A stretch of DNA of 64,000 nucleotides from JBCDGZ01 sp038750655. GTDB taxonomy: Bacteria; Bacteroidota; Bacteroidia; Chitinophagales; Saprospiraceae. Positions within the stretch are counted from its first letter, which is position 1. Each line of letters starts with the position of its first letter. The notes below the pieces were generated by a model, which saw nothing but the letters and a program-made list of their open reading frames with translations, ran no database searches and was not told where the DNA came from. The stretch is from NCBI GenBank assembly GCA_038750655.1, contig JBCDGZ010000007.1, forward strand, positions 1-64,000, written 5' to 3'. Of the stretch, positions 35,115-43,642 are shown in pieces. The translations under genes and the position numbers were made by a program.

Positions 35115-35144
35115 TGGTGAGGCCGTATAAATTTCGTAACTTTG
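35110..35144 (+). promoter_or_regulatory. dnaX promoter, possibly leaderless
   Basis: TTTG at 35110-35113 and TAACTTTG at 35137-35144 are 23 bases apart. The ATG of dnaX follows 7 bases after the -7 box, so transcription would start at or next to the start codon. Confidence 0.55.
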
Positions 35145-35151
35145 AAGGATT

Positions 35152-36945
35152 ATGAGCAATTTTGTTGTTTCCGCCCGAAAGTATCGACCCCAACGTTTTG
35201 ACAGCGTTGTCGGTCAAGAGCATGTCTCGCAGACCTTGAAGAATGCCCTTCAAAATGATCAGCTGGCCCATGCTTTCTTGTTTTGCGGCCCCAGAGGTGT
35301 TGGCAAGACAACCTGCGCTCGTATCCTGGCCAAAGTCCTCAATTGTCAGAACCTAACCGAGGATTACGAGGCTTGCAATGAATGTCCTTCTTGCAAAGCT
35401 TTTAACGATAATGCTTCTTTCAATATCACGGAACTGGATGCGGCTTCCAACAACAGTGTGGAACACATCCGGGCCCTGATTGAGCAGGTGCGCTTTCAGC
35501 CCCAGCAAGGAAAGTATAAGGTCTTTATCATTGATGAGGTGCATATGCTGTCGCAGCAGGCCTTTAATGCCTTTTTGAAGACATTGGAAGAGCCGCCGCC
35601 CTACGCCATCTTTATTTTGGCGACTACAGAGAAGCATAAGATTATCCCCACGATTCTATCGCGCTGCCAAATCTTCGACTTCCGACGCATTCAGGTGCCT
35701 GCGATGATTGATCACCTCCAAGCCATTTGTCAGGAGGAGCAGATTGATGCTGACCGGGATGCTTTACACATCATCGCCCAGAAGGCGGATGGAGCATTGC
35801 GGGATGCGCTTTCGATATTTGATCGGATGCACAGCTCTTCGGGCAAAAAGATCACCTACGACGATGTAATCACCAACCTGAATGTGTTGGATTATGATTA
35901 TTTCTTCAAAATTATTGATGCTTTTTTGATCGAAGATTTGTCTACGGTTTTGCTGACCTTCGATGATATTCAGCGCAAAGGCTTTGAAGCAGATTTGTTT
36001 ATCAATGGCCTGGCGGAGCACCTGCGCAACCTGCTAGTCTACAAAGACCCCAAGACCCATACGCTGCTGGAAGTCAGTGATGTTTTGAAGGGGCGCTACG
36101 CCCAGCAGGCCACCAATAGCCCTGCGGCTTTCCTGCTCAGCTGCCTCAGCATTGCCAATGATTGCGATGTAGAATATCGAATGGCCCGTAATAAGCGGCT
36201 GCATGTGGAGATGGCCCTGATCAAGATGGTTTATATCAATCGGGCATTGGCAGGAGGAGAATTGCCCAGCCCCGCGGGCTCGGCTCCGCTGGAAAAAAAA
36301 ACAGCTGATGCTTCTGCGGCCCCGGTGAAGCCATCGCCGCCTGCGGCTCCCGTTCAGCCGCCACCCGCTTCCGTCGCCTCAACCCCAGTAAACGAGCCAC
36401 CTGCGCCGCCCGTTGCACCACCTGCTGCCCCTCAAGAGTCAGCACCCCCTGCACCGGCTCCCGCACCAACAGCTAATAAGCTGCAGTTGGGAGGAGGAAA
36501 GAAAAATTCTCTGTTTTCTCTAGATGCCATTGATGAGGCCGTCGTTAAAGAGCAGAAACAGCAGGGCCAGGATACGGTCGAACTCAACCTGGACGAGGTG
36601 AAGAAAAGCTGGCTGAAATACGCAGAAAGGCTGACCTCTCCGGCGCGTAAGGATACGATGGTAAAAGCAGAGCTACAGCTACAAGAGCAAGAAATCACAG
36701 TTGTCGTCGCCCGAAAAATGGGCAAAGAATTGATCCAGCAGGAGAAAGAGCTGATGAGCTTTATGCGGCAGCAACTGAGTAGCCCGCACTTGACCATGAA
36801 ATGTATCATCGACCCAAGTAAACAAATAGAAGCACCAACGAAACCTAAAGTCTTGACGCCCAAAGAAATCTATGATGAGATGCGGCAATCCAACAGTATG
36901 ATCGAAGAGATGCGTAAGCGCTTTGATTTGGGAATTGACCACTGA
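35152..36945 (+). CDS. dnaX: DNA polymerase III subunit gamma/tau
   Basis: This 597-residue clamp-loader ATPase has the N-terminal SAARKYRPQRF-type start (SARKYRPQRFDSVVGQEHV), P-loop GPRGVGKTTCARILAK, a zinc module with CNECPSC, DEVHMLSQQAFNAFLKTLEE, and the sensor region ATTEKHKIIPTILSRCQIFD. A Pro/Ala-rich disordered linker spans about 385-445, and a C-terminal tau-like domain binding polymerase follows. No obvious slippery sequence for a shorter gamma form was identified. The core call is certain. Confidence 0.97.
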   Translation: MSNFVVSARKYRPQRFDSVVGQEHVSQTLKNALQNDQLAHAFLFCGPRGVGKTTCARILAKVLNCQNLTEDYEACNECPSCKAFNDNASFNITELDAASNNSVEHIRALIEQVRFQPQQGKYKVFIIDEVHMLSQQAFNAFLKTLEEPPPYAIFILATTEKHKIIPTILSRCQIFDFRRIQVPAMIDHLQAICQEEQIDADRDALHIIAQKADGALRDALSIFDRMHSSSGKKITYDDVITNLNVLDYDYFFKIIDAFLIEDLSTVLLTFDDIQRKGFEADLFINGLAEHLRNLLVYKDPKTHTLLEVSDVLKGRYAQQATNSPAAFLLSCLSIANDCDVEYRMARNKRLHVEMALIKMVYINRALAGGELPSPAGSAPLEKKTADASAAPVKPSPPAAPVQPPPASVASTPVNEPPAPPVAPPAAPQESAPPAPAPAPTANKLQLGGGKKNSLFSLDAIDEAVVKEQKQQGQDTVELNLDEVKKSWLKYAERLTSPARKDTMVKAELQLQEQEITVVVARKMGKELIQQEKELMSFMRQQLSSPHLTMKCIIDPSKQIEAPTKPKVLTPKEIYDEMRQSNSMIEEMRKRFDLGIDH

Positions 36946-37001
36946 TCCTAGTTATTTTTTGGCCTTTATTTCTTAATTTTTAGATTAAAAAATAGCCAAG
37001 T

Positions 37002-37691
37002 ATGGAAAATCAATCCTTCTGGTACCTCGAAAATATTGATGTGACAGGCATTTTCTGTCCCCAAAAATTAGGCAATGCGCATGATACGATGATGCACAAA
37101 ACCTTTAAGAAGGGGGAATACATTTACCTACAGGATGATCAGTCTGACAAGATTTTCTTTCTGAATGATGGCCGAGTTAAAATTGGCAATTACTCTGAGA
37201 GCGGTAAAGAAATTACAAAGGCTATTCTTACCAAGGGCGAGGTCTTCGGTGAGCTGTCTTTGATTGGTGAGGAAAAACGCCGTGATTTTGCTCAGGCTAT
37301 GGAAGAAACGACAACTTGTGTTCTCTCGGTAGATGAGATGAAAGGATTGATGCGCGACCACAGTGGCTTGAGCTTGTTTCTGATGAAAATAATGGGTTCG
37401 CGTGTACTCGAAATGGAACAGCGCCTCGAATCGCTAGTCTTCAAGGACTCCCGAACTCGAATCATTGAATTTCTGCGCGACTTGGCAACCAAGAAGGGCC
37501 AGCGCGTAGGCTATGAGATGCTGGTGCGTAAATTTATGACCCATCAGGAGATTGCCAACCTCACGGCGACTTCCCGTCAGACGGTCACCACGGTACTGAA
37601 TGAGCTGCGTACCAAGAATATTCTGACTTTCAACCGTCGCCGCTTGCTCATTCGGGATATGGAAAAGCTCGCGGGCTCAGCCTCTGCCTGA
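37002..37691 (+). CDS. Crp/Fnr family transcriptional regulator
   Basis: This 229-residue regulator has a cyclic-nucleotide-binding type beta-barrel (about 25-140, with GEYIYLQDDQSDKIFFLNDG and GEVFGELSLIGE) and a C-terminal winged helix with TATSRQTVTTVLNELRTKN as recognition helix. Its effector pocket lacks an obvious R-S-A/T cAMP signature, as in many Bacteroidota Crp-like proteins, so the effector is unknown. It has no N-terminal Cys cluster, so it is not an FNR Fe-S sensor. It lies between dnaX and pyrD. Confidence 0.93.
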   Translation: MENQSFWYLENIDVTGIFCPQKLGNAHDTMMHKTFKKGEYIYLQDDQSDKIFFLNDGRVKIGNYSESGKEITKAILTKGEVFGELSLIGEEKRRDFAQAMEETTTCVLSVDEMKGLMRDHSGLSLFLMKIMGSRVLEMEQRLESLVFKDSRTRIIEFLRDLATKKGQRVGYEMLVRKFMTHQEIANLTATSRQTVTTVLNELRTKNILTFNRRRLLIRDMEKLAGSASA

Positions 37692-37719
37692 TTCATTGGG
37701 ATATTGCAGGGGCATTAAT

Positions 37720-37727
37720 TACATTTG
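37720..37727 (+). promoter_or_regulatory. Putative -7 box of pyrD
   Basis: TACATTTG fits TAnnTTTG and lies 25 bases before the chosen pyrD ATG. The upstream TTG at 37696-37698 is a weak -33 match. Supports the 37753 start. Confidence 0.4.
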
Positions 37728-37752
37728 TGGCAGTAAAATCCCAGTCGCTGCT

Positions 37753-38793
37753 ATGTACAAGTTCTTACTCAAACCCCTGTTCTTTTTGCTGCCTCCCGAG
37801 CGGGCGCACCACCTGACCTTATTCTTTCTCAAACTCACCCTGGCGATCCCTATCGTCGGCCAATTGTTTCGCAGCTTCTATCGGGTCGAAGACCCCAGGC
37901 TGCATCGGCAACTGCTGGGCCTGGACTTTCCCAACCCCGTCGGGCTGGCCGCTGGCTTCGATAAGGATGGTAAGTACTTTCGGGCCATGTCCAGCCTGGG
38001 CTTTGGCTTCATCGAGTTAGGGACGGTAACGCCCAAAGGGCAGGTCGGCAACCCGCAGCCCCGGCTCTTCCGCCTACCGGAGGACAATGGCCTGATCAAC
38101 CGCATGGGCTTCAACAACGAAGGGGTAGAGGCGCTGGTGCATCGCCTCCAAACCCAGCGCCCCGAAGGCCTGATCATCGGTGGTAACATCGGCAAAAACA
38201 AGGTGACGCCCAACGAGCAAGCCAGCGATGACTATGTGATCTGCTTCGAAAAATTATTCCCCTACGTCGACTATTTCGTCGTTAATGTCAGCTCTCCCAA
38301 TACGCCGAATCTACGGGCCCTCCAGGATCGAGAGCCGCTGACCCAACTCCTCAGTCTACTGCAAGAACTCAATCATAAAAAGCCTCAACCCAAGCCTATC
38401 CTGCTCAAAATTGCCCCTGACCTCAGCGATGCTCAATTGGATGATATTATTGAAATTGTCAAGGATACAGGGATTGCTGGAGTCATCGCTACCAATACCA
38501 CCATTGGCCGAGAGGGGCTGCGGACTTCGGCGCAGCAGATCGAAACCATTGGGGCCGGAGGCCTGAGCGGTCAACCCGTCAGACAGCGATCTACCGAAGT
38601 CATTCGTTATCTTAATACCCAATCCAATGGAGAACTTTTGATTATCGGTGTAGGTGGCATCACCACCCCCGAAGACGCGATTGAGAAACTAGAAGCGGGG
38701 GCCTCTTTGGTCCAAATTTATTCTGGTATGGTCTACGAAGGCCCCAGTTTGATTAAAAACATCAATAAGGCCCTGCTAAAAACACCCGTTTAA
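37753..38793 (+). CDS. pyrD: Dihydroorotate dehydrogenase (quinone), class 2
   Basis: The ATG at 37753 (MYKFLLKPLFFLLPPERAHH) is preferred over 37696; it begins the membrane-associating N-terminal helices typical of class 2 enzymes and follows a -7 box. The 346-residue product contains GLDFPNPVGLAAGFDKDG, FIELGTVTPKGQVGNPQPR, the catalytic-Ser segment VNVSSPNTPNLR and the FMN-phosphate loop IIGVGGITTPEDA. It oxidises dihydroorotate to orotate, passing electrons to quinone at the inner membrane, in pyrimidine synthesis. Two hairpins follow the stop. Confidence 0.96.
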   Translation: MYKFLLKPLFFLLPPERAHHLTLFFLKLTLAIPIVGQLFRSFYRVEDPRLHRQLLGLDFPNPVGLAAGFDKDGKYFRAMSSLGFGFIELGTVTPKGQVGNPQPRLFRLPEDNGLINRMGFNNEGVEALVHRLQTQRPEGLIIGGNIGKNKVTPNEQASDDYVICFEKLFPYVDYFVVNVSSPNTPNLRALQDREPLTQLLSLLQELNHKKPQPKPILLKIAPDLSDAQLDDIIEIVKDTGIAGVIATNTTIGREGLRTSAQQIETIGAGGLSGQPVRQRSTEVIRYLNTQSNGELLIIGVGGITTPEDAIEKLEAGASLVQIYSGMVYEGPSLIKNINKALLKTPV

Positions 38794-38841
38794 ACGACAT
38801 TCTGGAAATCCAACGCTAAACGATTCGATGCCTTGAGCATC

Positions 38842-38869
38842 GCAGTGTCCCCTGGTCGGGAGACACTGC
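38842..38869 (+). terminator. Hairpin after pyrD
   Basis: GCAGTGTC (38842-38849) pairs with GACACTGC (38862-38869), loop of 12 with partial further pairing. A second hairpin with similar arms lies at 38926-38952 (GCCGTGTC with GACACGGC). T-runs are weak. Nothing else is recognised in 38794-39147. Confidence 0.55.
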
Positions 38870-39147
38870 TCGGACTTATTTCGCAGTTGCCCTATTCGAA
38901 AGCTATTGTGAGATTTAAAGTTCTAGCCGTGTCTCTTGCTAAAGGACACGGCGGTTAGTAGTAAACATTAGGGATAATCGTATTGGCATCCTTTTTGGAA
39001 AATTGGATACTGAAGATACAAAGCCAATTAACCTTCCCTCACTTATCTCCCGTACATCATTGGTTTTCCATTATTAAGATTGGACCGGCTATCCTCCGAA
39101 CACGGAGTAGCCCTGGATAATTTTATGAACTGGTAAACTGAAGGCTT

Positions 39148-39306
39148 ATGTTGATCTTGACGATTTTGTACCTATTGTTTGGAATTAACCTTATTGACGT
39201 GATTACGGAAAGATCTACCGCAGTGTATAAAGACCTACGATTCTGGTTAGTGATTGTCTCACTATTTGTGCTCACTTTTTTAACCGCACAAAGTTACCCA
39301 GTCTAG
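39148..39306 (+). CDS. Putative 52-residue two-helix membrane protein
   Basis: An ATG at 39148 opens 52 codons ending at TAG 39304-39306. The product has two hydrophobic segments, MLILTILYLLFGINLIDVI and LRFWLVIVSLFVLTFLTA, joined by a short polar loop. The helix-charged turn-helix pattern is typical of real small membrane proteins rather than a random frame, but no family is known to me. It converges with nadC (10-base gap). Confidence 0.45.
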   Translation: MLILTILYLLFGINLIDVITERSTAVYKDLRFWLVIVSLFVLTFLTAQSYPV

Positions 39307-39316
39307 TAAAAAGAGA

Positions 39317-40183
39317 TTAGTCTTTGACGACTTTCAGGCTAATATCAAGGCTCTGCGCAGAGTGCGTCAAAGCACCTACTGAAATGAAATTGACACCACA
39401 TTTTGCAATCTCACGCACACTGTGGATATTGACTCCTCCGGATGCTTCCGTTTCGTAACGATCACCAATGGCCCGCACGGCTTCTCTCAATAAAGGACGT
39501 TCAAAGTTATCCAACATAATGCGATCGACCTGTCCTACTTCCAAGACTTGATCCAACTCTACGAGATTACGCACTTCAATCGTTACCTTCAAATCTTTAT
39601 TTTGCTCCTTTTTGTAAGCGGTTACCGTTTCGATAGCCTGGCGAATACCTCCGCAAGCATCGATGTGGTTATCCTTGATCATAATACGATCGTACAGCCC
39701 GTAGCGATAGTTGGTGCAGCCGCCGATGCGTACCGCCCATTTCTCCAAAAAGCGAATCAGGGGAGTCGTCTTGCGAGTATCGAGAATAGTCACCGGAAGG
39801 TCTTCGACTTCGAAGGCAAAGCGATTGCTAAGGGTAGCAATACCACTCATTCGCTGCATAGCATTGAGCACCAGGCGCTCGGCTTTCAGCAGCGCCCGAC
39901 TGTTACAGACGACCTCAAAGCCTACATCGCCGTAGTTTACACTCGTCCCATCTTCAATGAAGATACTGATCTCACTGCTTGGGTCAACCGTTTTGAAAAT
40001 ATGGCGCGCCAGGTCGACGCCCGCCAGTACACCGGCATCCTTAATGATCAATCGAGCCCTGCTGCGGGAATCGGCAGGGATGCAAGCCAGGGAGGTGTGA
40101 TCCCCGTCTCCAACGTCTTCGGCTAATGCGCGGTGAATAAATTGGGTGAGTTCTTCTGTTTGGATAGGAGCTGTTGTGAGCAT
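39317..40183 (-). CDS. nadC: Nicotinate-nucleotide pyrophosphorylase (carboxylating)
   Basis: The ATG at 40183 (MLTTAPIQTEELTQFI) is chosen; the frame opens 12 bases earlier at a TTG. The 288-residue quinolinate phosphoribosyltransferase shows EDVGDGDHTS, LNAMQRMSGIAT, ILDTRKTTP, WAVRIGGCTNYRYGLYD, IMIKDNHID, and the phosphate-binding end IMLDNFERP then SGGVNIHSVREIA. It converts quinolinate plus PRPP to nicotinate mononucleotide with loss of CO2, downstream of 3-hydroxyanthranilate dioxygenase. Confidence 0.97.
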   Translation of the reverse strand: MLTTAPIQTEELTQFIHRALAEDVGDGDHTSLACIPADSRSRARLIIKDAGVLAGVDLARHIFKTVDPSSEISIFIEDGTSVNYGDVGFEVVCNSRALLKAERLVLNAMQRMSGIATLSNRFAFEVEDLPVTILDTRKTTPLIRFLEKWAVRIGGCTNYRYGLYDRIMIKDNHIDACGGIRQAIETVTAYKKEQNKDLKVTIEVRNLVELDQVLEVGQVDRIMLDNFERPLLREAVRAIGDRYETEASGGVNIHSVREIAKCGVNFISVGALTHSAQSLDISLKVVKD

Positions 40184-40242
40184 TTGCAGTAACAATTTTT
40201 ATTTTACAGCCCCATATTCCATAAATAAACACAGAAAAGCAA

Positions 40243-40272
40243 GTTTTGCCCGGAAATATTCACGGGCAAAAC
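40243..40272 (-). terminator. Terminator of the PorT-like gene
   Basis: GTTTTGCCCG (40243-40252) and CGGGCAAAAC (40263-40272) form a perfect 10-bp stem with a 10-base loop, 18 bases beyond the minus-strand stop at 40291. Confidence 0.75.
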
Positions 40273-40290
40273 CTGCCGTTGGTCGCCAGC

Positions 40291-41034
40291 TTAGAACATG
40301 ACGCCAATACGGATAGTGATGTTGCTGATGGTTCCTCTAGAGTCTTCTGCTACGGTCTCGCCAGCGCCCAATGCTTTGCGCCCTGCGTCATCTGTCAGGT
40401 CGAGAAAACCCTGTTGGAAGAAAATGCCGCCGACAAGAGCCGTATTGTCATTAATTGTATATTCCAAACCACCGCCAATACCCCAGGAGAAATTGAAGAA
40501 ATTGACATCATCATTGATGTTTTCATCCTCCGTATCGACGTTGCCTTCGCCACTAATATCGCCTTGCGCTTGGGTGTTGATGCCGAGTACAAAGCGAGGG
40601 ATTTCTACGAAGTAACGAATGTAACCAAACTCCTGCGTACGCATTTTGAGAGCAAAGGGAATTTCAACAAATTGAAGTCCGTATTTTAGGTTAACCCCAT
40701 CGGGGAGGGCATTATCATTATTGTTTAACTCTGGTCGGCTTAGCTCCGAATTGGGCCAGAAATTTCCCCCAATATCGTGTTGCAGCGTTCCACCTTGGTT
40801 GAAGGCAAAGCCAATACCCGAAACGATGGCGTAGCGACCGTCATCATCGAGGTACTTTTCGCCCAGCATTCCTAATTTCAGGCCGAGATTGGTACCATTA
40901 CCATTGATTCTATTATCATCGCTGCTCATCCAGGTGAAGTTGGGGCTTACCTGAAAGCCGAAGCGAAACTCTTGTGCGTAATTGGCGTTGAGTAATAAGA
41001 ACAAAAATGCGCCAATTGCTGCAATTTTTTTCAT
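40291..41034 (-). CDS. PorT-like outer membrane beta-barrel protein
   Basis: The start at 41034 gives MKKIAAIGAFLFLLLNANYA, a clear signal peptide with cleavage before Q; the longer frame from 41163 overlaps gldB sequence and is rejected. The 247-residue product is a small barrel: FGFQVSPNFTWM, GLKLGMLGEKYL, YGLQFVEIPFALKMRTQEFG, and a terminal ISNITIRIGVMF ending in Phe. The 'L-x-x-x-E-I-P-x-x-L-K-x-R-T' segment is the hallmark of the PorT-like barrel family. PorT itself is a T9SS component, but this family is large and a general porin is possible. Divergent from gldB. Confidence 0.85.
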   Translation of the reverse strand: MKKIAAIGAFLFLLLNANYAQEFRFGFQVSPNFTWMSSDDNRINGNGTNLGLKLGMLGEKYLDDDGRYAIVSGIGFAFNQGGTLQHDIGGNFWPNSELSRPELNNNDNALPDGVNLKYGLQFVEIPFALKMRTQEFGYIRYFVEIPRFVLGINTQAQGDISGEGNVDTEDENINDDVNFFNFSWGIGGGLEYTINDNTALVGGIFFQQGFLDLTDDAGRKALGAGETVAEDSRGTISNITIRIGVMF

Positions 41035-41092
41035 GCTTTTGAAGTTTTTGAAATGTTTCTGCGTAAGGCAGATTAAATGGTAAAAATTGATA

Positions 41093-42121
41093 ATGGAAGC
41101 AGTTACTCGTTTTGTATTCGCAATTTTCGTGCTAACAGGAATAGCCTCCTGTTCTGTAGACAAAGGTAAAAATATTCCTGATGTTTCTCATATTTCCGCT
41201 GAGGCGAAAATCACTCGCTTCGAAAAGAAGCTTTTTGCACTGGATACGACTCAATTAGCCAATGAACTAGCGGCCCTTGAGCAGGCGCATCCCGAGTTTA
41301 GCGGAGTTTACTTCCCCAATGTCCTCGGCATCAGTAAACGCAGATTAGGGGAGGAGAAGTATGTGCAAACCGTTAATGGCTTTTTGATTTTTCCCGCTGT
41401 ACGGAAATTGTACGATACGACTCTGACGATCTATCCTGATCTGCAATGGCTGGAAAAAGACCTTTCCTCCACCTTCCGTTATTACAAATACTACTTTCCC
41501 GAAAACCCTACTCCTCGCGTCTACACCTACATCTCTGAGTACGCCTACGGCGCTTTCGTCGGCGATGGCGATATTCTGGGAATCGGCCTAGACTTTTTCT
41601 TCGGTGCGGACTACCCGTATTATAATCCCGCCTATTTTCCCAACTACATCAAGCGGCATATGGATCGTAAACATATGGTGATGCGAGCAGTGGAGGCCCT
41701 GGTCGATGACCTCTGCGGGCCCCCCAAGGGCGAACGACTGCTGGATAGGATGGTGCACAATGGCAAGAAGCTCTACCTCATGGATCAGCTGCTGCCTTAT
41801 ACGCCAGATAGTGTACGACTGGCCTACACCAGTGCTCAAACGCAGTGGTGTGAGAATAATGAATTGCAGATGTGGAATCATTTTTTGACGGAAGAATTGT
41901 TATATTCGACCGATTACCGCAATATTCGCAAGCTGGTGGAGCACAGTCCGAATTCGCCCAAAATGCCGCCGGAGGCCCCGGGGCGCACCGCCAATTATAT
42001 GGGGTGGCAGATTGTCAAAAGCTATATGAAGCGATTCCCTCAGACCAGTATGCAGGAACTGATTGAAATGAAGGATGCGCAGCAATTACTAGAGCAATCT
42101 CGCTACAAGCCTCGGCGGTAG
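41093..42121 (+). CDS. gldB: Gliding motility lipoprotein GldB
   Basis: The ATG at 41093 is preferred to the TTG at 41087. The 342-residue lipoprotein (FAIFVLTGIASCS lipobox) has the GldB pattern: ITRFEKKLFALD, HPEFSGVYFPNVLG, RVYTYISEYAYGAF, the conserved LGIGLDFFFGADYPYYNP with YFPNYIKRHMDRKHMVMRA, and PGRTANYMGWQIVKSYM. GldB is required for gliding motility and is part of the envelope machinery tied to T9SS. It is adjacent to a PorT-like barrel, and T9SS-sorted surface proteins lie elsewhere in the window. Confidence 0.93.
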   Translation: MEAVTRFVFAIFVLTGIASCSVDKGKNIPDVSHISAEAKITRFEKKLFALDTTQLANELAALEQAHPEFSGVYFPNVLGISKRRLGEEKYVQTVNGFLIFPAVRKLYDTTLTIYPDLQWLEKDLSSTFRYYKYYFPENPTPRVYTYISEYAYGAFVGDGDILGIGLDFFFGADYPYYNPAYFPNYIKRHMDRKHMVMRAVEALVDDLCGPPKGERLLDRMVHNGKKLYLMDQLLPYTPDSVRLAYTSAQTQWCENNELQMWNHFLTEELLYSTDYRNIRKLVEHSPNSPKMPPEAPGRTANYMGWQIVKSYMKRFPQTSMQELIEMKDAQQLLEQSRYKPRR

Positions 42122-42216
42122 GAGATTCTGCGGCGATCCCAACCTTGATTGCTGTAAAATTGTTATTTTGTTGGGCTAAGCACTGCTTACAATAACTAAT
42201 TAAAATTGAGTAACCT

Positions 42217-43170
42217 ATGTCTAATAGAACCATACCTTTAGTTGATTTGTCCAAATTTGTGAATGGAAATGAGGAGCAGCGAGCGGAATTCGTCGCCAAA
42301 TTGGGCCGCGCCTTCCACGAAATTGGATTTGTCGGCGTCATCAATCACGGTATCCCCAAGTCCCTGATCGAAGGCTTTTTCAATTCCTCTAAAGACTTTT
42401 TTGGACTGCCAGTAGGTACCAAGAGAGCCTATGAGGTCCCCGGTTTGGCTGGCCAAAGAGGCTACACCTCTTTTGGTAAGGAACACGCCAAGCAGTCTAC
42501 TGTAGCTGATTTGAAAGAGTTTTTTCAGATTGGTCAGGAGGTTGAAGATGGCGATGCTATCCGTTCAGAATATCCCGATAATGTAAAGGTAGGCGAGGTG
42601 CCTACTTTTACCAACAAGGGCAGAGAACTGTATCAAGCCTTTGAAACGGCGGGTGCCGAGCTGCTGAAGGCCATTGCCATCTACCTCGATTTAGGAGAAT
42701 CTTATTTTGAGGATAAAATCCACAATGGCAACAGCATTCTGCGGGCGATTCATTATCCGCCGATTACACAAGAGCCGGCCTCGGCCATCCGGGCGGAGCA
42801 GCATGAAGACATCAATTTGATTACCCTGCTGGTCGGTGCCTCCGCCGGCGGATTGCAATTGTTGAACATGGATGGCGAATGGATGCCTATCATGCCGGAA
42901 GAAGATGAAATTGTCATCAACGTCGGCGATATGCTGCAACGATTGACCAATAATTACCTCAAGTCGACCACTCACCGGGTGGTCAACCCTCCCCGCGAGC
43001 TTTGGCACCTGCCTCGGCTGTCTATTCCATTCTTCCTGCACCCTCGCAGTACGATGGATTTGACTTGCCTGGACAACTGTATCACGGAGGAGCGTCCTCT
43101 GGCCTACGCGCCGATTACTGCGGGCGGGTACCTCGACGAGCGGTTGCGTGAAATTGGACTGAAGAAATAA
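42217..43170 (+). CDS. Isopenicillin N synthase-like 2OG-Fe(II) oxygenase
   Basis: This 317-residue double-stranded-beta-helix oxygenase begins with the DIOX_N part (IPLVDLSKFVNG, GRAFHEIGFVGVINHGIPK). The Fe ligands are seen as EQHEDINLITLL (H-x-D) and STTHRVVNP (distal His), and the 2-oxoglutarate Arg as RLSIPFFLHP (R-x-S). Members oxidise small molecules; substrate unknown. Genes of this type are common single genes in Bacteroidota. The stretch after it holds a putative tatA promoter. Confidence 0.9.
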   Translation: MSNRTIPLVDLSKFVNGNEEQRAEFVAKLGRAFHEIGFVGVINHGIPKSLIEGFFNSSKDFFGLPVGTKRAYEVPGLAGQRGYTSFGKEHAKQSTVADLKEFFQIGQEVEDGDAIRSEYPDNVKVGEVPTFTNKGRELYQAFETAGAELLKAIAIYLDLGESYFEDKIHNGNSILRAIHYPPITQEPASAIRAEQHEDINLITLLVGASAGGLQLLNMDGEWMPIMPEEDEIVINVGDMLQRLTNNYLKSTTHRVVNPPRELWHLPRLSIPFFLHPRSTMDLTCLDNCITEERPLAYAPITAGGYLDERLREIGLKK

Positions 43171-43252
43171 TCAGCCCTTAAACCTTTGAAACAGGAGCGG
43201 GTCTAATTCCCATTGATCGTTCGAGGAGCTGTCCTGACTCCCAGAAAATTTG

Positions 43253-43260
43253 TAACTTTG
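43253..43260 (+). promoter_or_regulatory. Putative -7 box of tatA
   Basis: TAACTTTG matches TAnnTTTG 60 bases before the tatA ATG. No clear TTTG stands at -33, so confidence is low. Confidence 0.35.
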
Positions 43261-43320
43261 TTGAGAATAGGCTTGACTATCAAGCGTGTTTGGTGTAAAA
43301 ATCATTAAAAATCCATCATT

Positions 43321-43545
43321 ATGACTTCAATGCTTTTATTCGGTCTAGGGATGTACGAGATTATGCTCGTGTTTGCTGTAGTTCTGCTGTTGTTCGGAGG
43401 TAAAAAAATTCCTGAGCTGATGCGTGGACTGGGCAAGGGCATCCGTGAATTTAACAGTGCCAAGGCTTCTATTGAAAGTGAAATCAAGGAAGGGATGCGG
43501 GAAGCTGACCGCCAGCAACTGAAAGAGAAGAACAAAGAAAGCTAG
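43321..43545 (+). CDS. tatA: Sec-independent protein translocase TatA/E
   Basis: This 74-residue protein has one TM helix (MYEIMLVFAVVLLLFGG), the F-G-x-K-x-(I/L)-P-E-L hinge (LFGGKKIPELMRGLGKG), an amphipathic helix and a charged tail. Length fits TatA. Its oligomers form the export pore for folded proteins with TatBC; tatC is not in the window. Single gene with a strong terminator. Confidence 0.93.
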   Translation: MTSMLLFGLGMYEIMLVFAVVLLLFGGKKIPELMRGLGKGIREFNSAKASIESEIKEGMREADRQQLKEKNKES

Positions 43546-43570
43546 TCTTACCTGTTTCCATAGACGCGAA

Positions 43571-43611
43571 AAGGGGATAAAAAGTGGGTGCTGCCGACTT
43601 TTTATCCCCTT
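43571..43611. terminator. Bidirectional terminator between tatA and the FKBP gene
   Basis: A perfect 15-bp stem (43571-43585 with 43597-43611) lies between the converging tatA (+) and FKBP (-) genes. Confidence 0.9.
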
Positions 43612-43642
43612 CGTGTTTTGAGGATATGTTAGGAGGTCTGGT

